DNA from: Rhodospirillales bacterium
GTDB lineage: Bacteria > Pseudomonadota > Alphaproteobacteria > Reyranellales > Reyranellaceae
Length of the DNA stretch: 64,000 bases
Direction of reading: 5' to 3'
Assembly (NCBI GenBank): GCA_016185145.1
Contig: JACPOB010000134.1
Span: forward strand, 1-64,000
Position numbers and translations under genes: made by a program. Shown piece by piece: positions 55,035-62,055 of the stretch (position 1 is its first letter; every line of letters begins with the position of its first letter). The notes under the pieces are model-generated. The model was not told the DNA's origin and did no database searches. It worked only from the letters and a program-made list of their open reading frames with translations.

Positions 55035-57651
55035 CCCCGAGAGGCAGCGGCTGGCCGAGGCGAACGCGCATCGCGAGCGGTGGCGCAACTGGGGCCCGTA
55101 CCTCAGCGAGCGCCAGTGGGGCACGGTGCGCGAGGACTACAGCGCCGACGGCGACGCCTGGAACTACTTTCCGCACGAGCATGCGCGCAGCCGCGCCTAT
55201 CGCTGGGGCGAGGACGGCATCGGCGGATTCTGCGACAGCAAGCAGCATGTGTGCCTGGCGGTGGCGCTGTGGAACGGCCGGGATCCGATCCTCAAGGAAC
55301 GTCTGTTCGGCCTCACCAATCGCCAGGGCAACCACGGCGAGGACGTCAAGGAGCTCTATTACTATCTCGACGCGGTGCCGACCTACAGCTACGCCCGCAT
55401 GCTCTACAAGTATCCGCAGGCCGCGTTCCCCTACGACGAGCTGGTCCAGGAGAATGCCCGGCGCGACCGGCGGCAGCCCGAGTTCGAGATCCTCGACACC
55501 GGACTGTTCGACGACGACCGCTATTTCGACGTCGATATCGAGTATGCCAAGGCCGGTGTCGACGACATCCTGCTGCGGATCACCGTCGACAATCGCGGAC
55601 CCGAGCCGGCGGAGATCCATGTGCTGCCGCAGGTCTGGTTCCGCAACACCTGGAGCTGGGTCGCGGATGCCGCGAAACCGTCGCTCGAACGGGCGGACGA
55701 CCACGTCCTGCTCGCGCACGAGCTGCTCGGCGTCTACGCCGTGCAGTTCGACGGAGCCGACGATATCAAGTTCTGCGAAAACGAGACCAATGGGCCGCGC
55801 TTGTTCGCGAGCGCGAGCGACGGCCGGCTGTGCAAGGACGGGCTGCACGACTACGTCGTGGGCGGCGACGCGCGGGCGGTCGATTCCCGCAAAGGCACCA
55901 AGGCTGCCGGCATCTGGCGCCGCACCGTCGCGGCAGGCGGCAGCACGGTCGTCCGGGTCAGGTTGAGCGCCGGGCCGGCCCGGCCCGCGCCTTTCGCCGA
56001 CTTCGACACGGTCTTCGACCGGCGCAAGGCCGAGGCGGATGCCTTTTATGCCGAGCTTCAGGGCAACGTGACGGATGAAGACCTGCGCCGCATCCAGCGC
56101 CAGGCGTTCGCCGGGATCCTGTGGTCCAAGCAGTACTTCCAGTACGACGTGACGCAGTGGCTCGACGGCGACCCCGCCCAGCCGCCGCCTCCCGCATCGC
56201 GCGTCGGCGGACGCAATCACGACTGGCTGCACGTCAACATGGATGACGTGGTCTCGATGCCGGACAAGTGGGAGTTTCCCTGGTTCGCAGCCTGGGACTG
56301 GGCGTTTCACCTGACCACGCTCGCCTACCTCGATCTCGAGGACGCCAAGCGCCAGCTCATCCTGCTCTGCCAGTCCTGGTACATGCACCCGAACGGCCAG
56401 CTGCCGGCCTACGAATGGAACTTCAGCGACGTCAATCCGCCGGTCCAGGCCTGGGCGGCGCTGCGGCTCTACGAGATGGAGGAGCAGCAGACGGGAAAGG
56501 CCGATCGGAAATTCCTCGAGCGCGTCTTCACCAAGCTCCTGCTGAACTTCACCTGGTGGGTGAACCGCAAGGACCCGCGCGGCCTCAACGTCTTCGAGGG
56601 CGGCTTCCTCGGCATGGACAATATCGGCGTCTTCGACCGTTCGGCGGCGCTGCCGGTGAAGGGCGTGCTGGTCCAGTCGGACGGCACCTCGTGGATGGCG
56701 ATGTACTGCCTGAACATGTTGCGCATCGCCATCGAGCTGGCCCAGGAAGACGATGCCTACCAGGACATCGCCACCAAGTTCTTCGAGCACTTCCTGACGA
56801 TCGGCGGCGCCATGAACAACCTCGGCGGCAAGGGGCTGAGCCTGTGGGATGACGACGACAATTTCTTCTACGACTGGCTGGTCATGGACGACGGCAAGGC
56901 GACGCCTTTGCGCGTGCGATCCCTCGTCGGCCTGATTCCCGTGTTCGCCGTCGACGCGATCGAGGCCGAGTGCCTGCAGAAGATGCCGCGCTTCACCCGG
57001 TGGCGGGATTGGTATCTCCTCTATCGACCCAGGCTCGCCGCCCTGGTGTCGCGCGTGAACACGCCGGGCGCCGACGACACGCGGCTGCTCGCCATGGTGC
57101 GCGCCTTCCGCGGCACCAAGGTGCTGGAGCGCCTGCTCGACAGGAACGAGTTCCTGTCCGACTACGGCGTGCGCGCACTGTCGCGCTTCCATCTCGATCA
57201 CCCCTATGTGTTCGAGAGCGGCAGCTTTCACAGCGAGGTTAAGTATGTCCCCGCCGAATCGGACAGCGACCTGTTCGGCGGGAACTCGAACTGGCGCGGC
57301 CCGATCTGGATGCCGTTCAACTACCTGCTGATCGAGAGCCTCAACAAGTTCCACAAGTTCTACGGCGACCAGTTCCAGGTCGAATGTCCGGTCGGCTCCG
57401 GACGAAAGGCATCGCTGAAGGAGATCGCCGACGACCTGCGCGGGCGGCTCATCGACATCTTCCGGCGCGACGGCAAGGGACGCCGCGCCGTCTTCGGCGG
57501 TTACGAGAAGATGCAGACCGATCCGCACTTCAAGGACTACATCCTCTTCCACGAATACTACGACGGCGACACCGGCCGCGGCCTCGGCGCGTCGCACCAG
57601 ACGGGCTGGAGCGCGCTGATCGCCAACATGATCGCCGAGCTGCATGACTAG
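55018..57651 (+). CDS. GH63/MGH1-like glucosidase
   Basis: Large cytoplasmic glycoside hydrolase of 877 residues from ATG 55018, with an (alpha/alpha)6 catalytic domain similar to GH63 and mannosylglycerate/glucosylglycerate hydrolases. Conserved blocks include WNYFPHEHARSRAYRWGEDGIGGFCD, NHDWLHVNMDDVVSMPDKWEFPWFAAWDWAFH, SWYMHPNGQLPAYEWNFSDVNPPVQAWA and GGNSNWRGPIWMPFNYLL, which hold the likely acid/base aspartates. No signal peptide. It overlaps the RpiA-gluconokinase frame by 17 bases, so it belongs to the same operon. The substrate (an alpha-glucoside or a compatible solute) is an inference. Confidence 0.88.
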   Translation: MPAIPDPERQRLAEANAHRERWRNWGPYLSERQWGTVREDYSADGDAWNYFPHEHARSRAYRWGEDGIGGFCDSKQHVCLAVALWNGRDPILKERLFGLTNRQGNHGEDVKELYYYLDAVPTYSYARMLYKYPQAAFPYDELVQENARRDRRQPEFEILDTGLFDDDRYFDVDIEYAKAGVDDILLRITVDNRGPEPAEIHVLPQVWFRNTWSWVADAAKPSLERADDHVLLAHELLGVYAVQFDGADDIKFCENETNGPRLFASASDGRLCKDGLHDYVVGGDARAVDSRKGTKAAGIWRRTVAAGGSTVVRVRLSAGPARPAPFADFDTVFDRRKAEADAFYAELQGNVTDEDLRRIQRQAFAGILWSKQYFQYDVTQWLDGDPAQPPPPASRVGGRNHDWLHVNMDDVVSMPDKWEFPWFAAWDWAFHLTTLAYLDLEDAKRQLILLCQSWYMHPNGQLPAYEWNFSDVNPPVQAWAALRLYEMEEQQTGKADRKFLERVFTKLLLNFTWWVNRKDPRGLNVFEGGFLGMDNIGVFDRSAALPVKGVLVQSDGTSWMAMYCLNMLRIAIELAQEDDAYQDIATKFFEHFLTIGGAMNNLGGKGLSLWDDDDNFFYDWLVMDDGKATPLRVRSLVGLIPVFAVDAIEAECLQKMPRFTRWRDWYLLYRPRLAALVSRVNTPGADDTRLLAMVRAFRGTKVLERLLDRNEFLSDYGVRALSRFHLDHPYVFESGSFHSEVKYVPAESDSDLFGGNSNWRGPIWMPFNYLLIESLNKFHKFYGDQFQVECPVGSGRKASLKEIADDLRGRLIDIFRRDGKGRRAVFGGYEKMQTDPHFKDYILFHEYYDGDTGRGLGASHQTGWSALIANMIAELHD

Positions 57652-57666
57652 GGGGCAATCGACGTT

Positions 57667-57797
57667 CCTCCCCATCACCTTCGGCGATGGGGAGGTGCCC
57701 GCGCAGCGGGCGGAGGGGTCATGAGCATCAGTCGTGGTGTTCATGACCCCTCCGTCCGCGAAGACGCGGACACCTCCCCGCGCTGCGCGCAGGGAGG
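57667..57797. repeat. Type-A composite palindromic repeat (copy 3), overlapping the start of the GH13 gene
   Basis: Same three-hairpin structure as at 6634 and 33899: a CCTCCCCATC hairpin at the left, a central GGAGGGGTCATGA/TCATGACCCCTCC palindrome and a right-hand hairpin ending in AGGGAGG. The central GGAGGGGTC-ATG gives the ribosome binding site and start codon of the next gene, and the rest encodes its first 25 or so residues. Confidence 0.9.
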
Positions 57798-59280
57798 CGG
57801 TGGCTATCCGCGCTATCCCTCGCTGTTGGAGATCAACACGCGGGTCTGGCTTCGCCGGCTGTCGCGCGAGGCCGGCAGGCCGCTGACGCTGGCGGACATC
57901 GACGACGCCGTGCTCGACGACATCGCGCGCCGCGGCTTCGACTGGGTGTGGCTGCTCGGTGCGTGGCGGACGGGCGCGGCCAGCCGGGCCGTGTCGCGCA
58001 GCAACCCCGCCTGGCGTGCCGGGTTCGAGGCGGTGCTGCCCGATCTCGGCGACGAGGACATCTGCGGATCGGGCTTTGCGATCGGCGCCTACGAAGTCGA
58101 CGCCGGGCTGGGTGGAGCAGGGGCCCTGGCCTCGTTGCGCAGCCGGCTCGCCGCGCGCGGCCTGCGGCTGATGCTCGATTTCGTGCCCAACCACACGGCG
58201 CTCGATCATGCCTGGCTCGCGAGCCACAGCGATTTCTACGTCGAGGGCGACGAGCAGGCGTTGACGGCGGCGCCGCAGGACTACTGCCGGCGCGAGACCG
58301 ACCGCGGCGTGCGCATCCTCGCCCACGGCCGCGATCCGAACTATCCCGGCTGGCCCGACACGCTGCAGCTCGACTACGCCAACCCCGGCCTGCAGGCCGC
58401 GCAGACCGCGGAACTGCTCGCGATCGCCGGGCAGTGCGACGGCGTGCGCTGCGACATGGCGATGCTCGTCCTGCCGGAGATCTTCCGGCGGACCTGGGGA
58501 TTGGCGGCAGCGCCGTTCTGGCCGGCGGCCATTGCCGCCGTGCGCCGGGTGCACCCTGGGTTCACCTTCCTGGCCGAGGCCTACTGGGACCTCGAATGGG
58601 AGCTGCAGCAGCAAGGCTTCGACTACTGCTATGACAAGCGCCTGTACGATCGCCTGCGCGGCGGCGATGCCGGCTGCCTGCGCGCCCATCTGGTCGCGAG
58701 CCTCGACTATCAGGACCGGCTGGCGAGGTTCCTCGAGAACCACGACGAGCCCCGTGCGGCAGCGACTTTCCCCTGGCCGCGGCATCAAGCGGCCGCCGTG
58801 GTGTCCTATTTCTCGCCGGGGCTGCGCTTCTTCCACCAGGGCCAGTTCGAGGGTGCGCGCATCCATCTGCCAGTGCATCTCTGCCGCGGCCCCGTCGAGC
58901 CCCGCGATGCGGCCGTCGCGGCCTTCTATGATAGGCTGCTCGGCGCGATCCGGTGCGACGCCTTTCGCAGCGGTGACTGGTCGCTGATTGAGCCGCAGCC
59001 GGTGTGGCAGGGCAATCCGACCTGGCAGGACTTCGTTGCCTGTGGCTGGAGCACGGCGGATGAGCCGAGCCACGTCGTCGTCGTCAACTATTCGGATCAT
59101 CAGGCGCAATGCCGCCTGCGCCTGCCGTTTGCCGGATTGACGAGCGGCCGATGGCGGCTCGTCGATGTGTTGGGAAACGAGGTCTACGAGCGCGACGGTC
59201 GTGAGCTCGGCGATCCCGGCCTGTACATCGATCTCGCCGCCTGGCGCTACAACGTCTTCCGCCTGGAAGCGATCGGCTGA
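57721..59280 (+). CDS. GH13 alpha-amylase-family glycosidase, start embedded in a repeat
   Basis: Alpha-amylase-family enzyme of 519 residues. All four conserved regions are present: LDFVPNHTALDH, GVRCDMAMLV (nucleophile Asp), FLAEAYWD (acid/base Glu) and FLENHDEPR. A C-terminal beta domain follows. Homology begins at about YPRYPSLLEINTRVWL, residue 29; the residues before it (SISRGVHDPSVRE ...) are encoded by the type-A repeat. No other in-frame ATG or GTG lies between 57721 and the conserved part, so initiation in the repeat is likely. No signal peptide. It lies 69 bases after the GH63-like gene and may act with it on intracellular alpha-glucans or glucosides. Confidence 0.85.
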   Translation: MSISRGVHDPSVREDADTSPRCAQGGGGYPRYPSLLEINTRVWLRRLSREAGRPLTLADIDDAVLDDIARRGFDWVWLLGAWRTGAASRAVSRSNPAWRAGFEAVLPDLGDEDICGSGFAIGAYEVDAGLGGAGALASLRSRLAARGLRLMLDFVPNHTALDHAWLASHSDFYVEGDEQALTAAPQDYCRRETDRGVRILAHGRDPNYPGWPDTLQLDYANPGLQAAQTAELLAIAGQCDGVRCDMAMLVLPEIFRRTWGLAAAPFWPAAIAAVRRVHPGFTFLAEAYWDLEWELQQQGFDYCYDKRLYDRLRGGDAGCLRAHLVASLDYQDRLARFLENHDEPRAAATFPWPRHQAAAVVSYFSPGLRFFHQGQFEGARIHLPVHLCRGPVEPRDAAVAAFYDRLLGAIRCDAFRSGDWSLIEPQPVWQGNPTWQDFVACGWSTADEPSHVVVVNYSDHQAQCRLRLPFAGLTSGRWRLVDVLGNEVYERDGRELGDPGLYIDLAAWRYNVFRLEAIG

Positions 59281-59385
59281 GGGAATCGCGTCGTTTTTCC
59301 GGCAGTCGAGGGGCCAAAGAAGGCGGCCGCCGCCGATTGATCACTGCCGCTTGCACGAGAGGAAGGTGTAAGCTCAGGCGAAGCA

Positions 59386-60147
59386 ATGACCGCGCGTTCC
59401 CTGGACGGTTGGCCACGTTGGTTGGCCGCGCTGCTGATGGGCCTGCTGCTGATCCTGGCCCTGCTGATCGCCTCGTGGTTCCTGCGCGCCTGCGCTCCGG
59501 TCGAGCCGTCGACCAGCCTCACCATGCACGAGACGCCGGCGCCGCCGCCACCGGAGGCGCCGCCGGATCCCACGCCGATCCTGAAGGCCTCGCTCGACGA
59601 TGCCGAGGCCGACGGCAAGAAGCTGGCGGCCGAGCTCGCGGCGCTCGAAGGCGACATCAGGAAGAAGGTGGCGCTGTGTAAGCCGGTCGAGCCGCCCAAG
59701 CCTGTTGAGCCGCCAAAGCCGCCGCCTATTGCTAAGGCGCCACCCCCGCCGCCGTTGCCGGCCGACCGCTGGGCGAGCAGGGACCTCGGCATGCTGCAGG
59801 GCTGCTGGCGCCTCGGCCACGACACGCAGGGCAGCATCGGCATCGGCGGCCGCTCCGAACGCTGCGCCGTGAAGGCGGGTCGCATCTGCTTCGGCGCCAA
59901 CGGTGGCGGCGAGCGGCAGTCGACGGCGGTGTGCCCGGCCACCGGCACCATCACCTGCGCCGCGCCCATCACCGCCCGCTTCGGCAACGACAACACGCTC
60001 GGCACGACGCAGCCCGCGGTGCGGTGCAATCCGGGGCAGGCGAACTGGACCGGGCCACCCAACAGCCTGACCTGCCGGCGCGTCAGCGACACGCTGGCGC
60101 TCTGTCGCGACCGGCTGAACTTCGAGTACGAGTTCCGGCGGGAATAG
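59386..60147 (+). CDS. Membrane-anchored proline-rich protein of unknown function
   Basis: Protein of 253 residues, not recognised. One N-terminal transmembrane helix (about residues 10-33) is followed by a proline-rich stretch (EPPKPVEPPKPPPIAKAPPPPPLP), an acidic coiled segment (LDDAEADGKKLAAELAALEGDIRKK) and a cysteine-rich C-terminal domain beginning LGMLQGCWRLGHDT. That domain has eight or so cysteines in a periplasm-like pattern, suggesting disulfides, so it is probably an inner-membrane protein with its main part in the periplasm. It stands alone between GH13 and the APH-like gene. Confidence 0.72.
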   Translation: MTARSLDGWPRWLAALLMGLLLILALLIASWFLRACAPVEPSTSLTMHETPAPPPPEAPPDPTPILKASLDDAEADGKKLAAELAALEGDIRKKVALCKPVEPPKPVEPPKPPPIAKAPPPPPLPADRWASRDLGMLQGCWRLGHDTQGSIGIGGRSERCAVKAGRICFGANGGGERQSTAVCPATGTITCAAPITARFGNDNTLGTTQPAVRCNPGQANWTGPPNSLTCRRVSDTLALCRDRLNFEYEFRRE

Positions 60148-60362
60148 CCCGCGTATGGCGCGACAATCTCGATGAGAACGGCGCGACGCTGCCATCCGCT
60201 TAGGGCTTGGGCGCGACGTCCGGTTCTTGGGGCGCCGCTTCGCGATTCTGGCAAACGCTGCGGCCGGGGACAAGCCACGATCATGGCTGGCAGCCAGGAT
60301 CGCGGGAGCGTTCCCTTTTGCCCGCCGTCGGTGTTTGGTCGCGACTGGCGGGAGGACGGGCG

Positions 60363-61184
60363 ATGCGGGGATCCCTCGGGGAGAAGATCAACCAGGGCGG
60401 CACGGCGGACATCCACGTCTGGGCGCCGGGTCAGGTCGTAAAACTGTTCAAGGAAGGTTTCCCGTTGCGGCTCGGCCGGCAAGAGGCGCGGATGACCCGG
60501 GCAGTCTTCGCCGCCGGCGTGCCTGCGCCGGAGGTGTTCGGCGAGGTGACGCTCGACGGACGCTTCGGCATCGTGCTCGGCCGCCTCGACGGACCGACAC
60601 TGCTGCAGGTCACGCGCAGCGGCGCCGTGACGTTCGCCCAGGCGGGGGCGATCCTTGCGTCCCTCGGTCTGTCCGTTCACAGCATGCCGCCGCCGCCGGA
60701 GGCCTTCCATCTGCGCGGCTGGATGGACACCGCCTTCAGGCTCACGGGCGACATCGTGCCCCAGCACATCGCCTCCGGGATCCTCGCGCTGATCGACCGC
60801 CTGCAGCAGCCGGGGGACGGGCTGTGCCATGGCGACATCCACCCTGGGAACGTGATCATGACGGCGGACGGTCCGCGGCTGATCGACTGGACATTTTCGA
60901 TCCGCGCGCCGGCGGCCCTCGATCATGGGTTCACTCATATCAGCCTCACCGAGTTTGCCCTCGACGTCACCGACAATCCGCAGCGGCCGCTTGCCGTCAA
61001 TGGGGCCGCGCAATCCGAATACGCGCGGCTGTCCGGCAAGCCGGTAGCGGCGCTGAGGCAGGCGATGGAGACCTGGCTGCCGATTGCGACCGTCCGCTAC
61101 TTCCTGCTTATGGGCGGGCCGACAAGCGAGCGATGGCGGCGCATGATGCAGCGCGCCGAAGCGGCCCTGCGCCCGCAGGACTGA
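60363..61184 (+). CDS. Aminoglycoside phosphotransferase-like kinase (APH fold)
   Basis: Protein-kinase-like phosphotransferase of 273 residues. The nucleotide-binding N-lobe has INQGGTADIHVWAPGQVVKLFKEGF; the catalytic loop is LCHGDIHPGNVIM and the metal-binding aspartate is in RLIDWTFSIRAP, the APH counterpart of DFG. All key residues are present. The substrate is unknown; many members act on small alcohols rather than antibiotics. The ribosome binding site GGGAGGACGGG supports ATG 60363. Confidence 0.85.
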   Translation: MRGSLGEKINQGGTADIHVWAPGQVVKLFKEGFPLRLGRQEARMTRAVFAAGVPAPEVFGEVTLDGRFGIVLGRLDGPTLLQVTRSGAVTFAQAGAILASLGLSVHSMPPPPEAFHLRGWMDTAFRLTGDIVPQHIASGILALIDRLQQPGDGLCHGDIHPGNVIMTADGPRLIDWTFSIRAPAALDHGFTHISLTEFALDVTDNPQRPLAVNGAAQSEYARLSGKPVAALRQAMETWLPIATVRYFLLMGGPTSERWRRMMQRAEAALRPQD

Positions 61185-61240
61185 ATCCGTCATCGCGCGT
61201 GGCCGTCGATGCGATGACCTTCCTGCCAGGAGATCTGAGG

Positions 61241-62023
61241 ATGGAGACACGTACGATTGCCTACGATTGTGATGGGACCAGGCTTGCAGGCTATTTTGCC
61301 GACAGTGCACCGCACGCGGAGAAGCCGGCAGTTCTGGTCGCGCACGAGGCGTTCGGGATGAATGAACACATACGCGGGCGAACAAGACGCCTGGCCGAGC
61401 TTGGCTACGCGGCGTTCGCCCTCGATATGTACGGCGTCGAGGGGTTTTCGCTATCCGAAGCGGTGAGGCGCCATATCGAGTTGATGTCTGCGCCGGGACT
61501 GATGCACGCCCGAGCAAGCGCTGCGCTCAGGCTCCTGGCGACTCTGCCTGGAGTCGATCGCACGCGGATGGCCGCGATCGGCTTTTGCCAAGGAGGAATC
61601 ACCGCTCTCGAGCTCGCGCGCGGCGGGGCGCCGATTCGGTGCGCTGTCGGCTTTCATCCCGGCTTGAAGCGTCCCGCAGGAAGCCTGGACCAACAGATCC
61701 ACGCGAAGGTCCTGATGATGATCGGCGACCAGGATCCCGATGTGCCAGCGGAGGACAGGGCAGCTTTTGCGGCAGAAATGGCGAGAAAGAAGGTGGACTG
61801 GCAGCTTCACCTCTTCGGTGCCGTCGGGCATGCCTACACCAATCCCGACATCGATCGGCTGAACCTGCCCGGCTACGGCTACGATCCCGCTGCAGACAAG
61901 CGGTCGTGGATGATGATGCTCGCGCTCTTCGAGGAGGTGTTCGCGGCGCCCGCCGCCACCGACAAGGCCTGCCCGGCCTTGCCGCGCCACGGCGGGGATG
62001 CATCGGGCGGCCGACCGGCGTAG
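61241..62023 (+). CDS. Dienelactone hydrolase-family protein
   Basis: Alpha/beta hydrolase of 260 residues. The catalytic triad of the family is seen: Cys116 in AAIGFCQGGITAL, Asp165 in GDQDPDVP and His197 in GAVGHAYTNP. VLVAHEAFGMNEHIRGRTRRLAELGYAAFALDMYG is the typical N-terminal part. ATG 61241 is chosen for its AGGAG ribosome binding site; ATG 61214 is an alternative. The substrate is unknown. The C-terminal 20 residues (CPALPRHGGDASGGRPA) are not conserved. Confidence 0.88.
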   Translation: METRTIAYDCDGTRLAGYFADSAPHAEKPAVLVAHEAFGMNEHIRGRTRRLAELGYAAFALDMYGVEGFSLSEAVRRHIELMSAPGLMHARASAALRLLATLPGVDRTRMAAIGFCQGGITALELARGGAPIRCAVGFHPGLKRPAGSLDQQIHAKVLMMIGDQDPDVPAEDRAAFAAEMARKKVDWQLHLFGAVGHAYTNPDIDRLNLPGYGYDPAADKRSWMMMLALFEEVFAAPAATDKACPALPRHGGDASGGRPA

Positions 62024-62055
62024 CCTCGCGACGGACCGGAGTCGGAGCGGGCGAA

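Noticed and set aside
54991..59109. A 1372-codon open frame on the minus strand opposite the two glycosidase genes
   Set aside because: It is a shadow frame of GC-rich genes: composition is Arg/Ala/Gly/Asp/His-rich without domains, while the plus strand encodes two recognisable enzymes.
60148..60362. Possible small gene before the APH-like gene
   Set aside because: The open frames are arginine/proline-rich and continuous with the frame of the APH gene; the true start at 60363 has a strong ribosome binding site.
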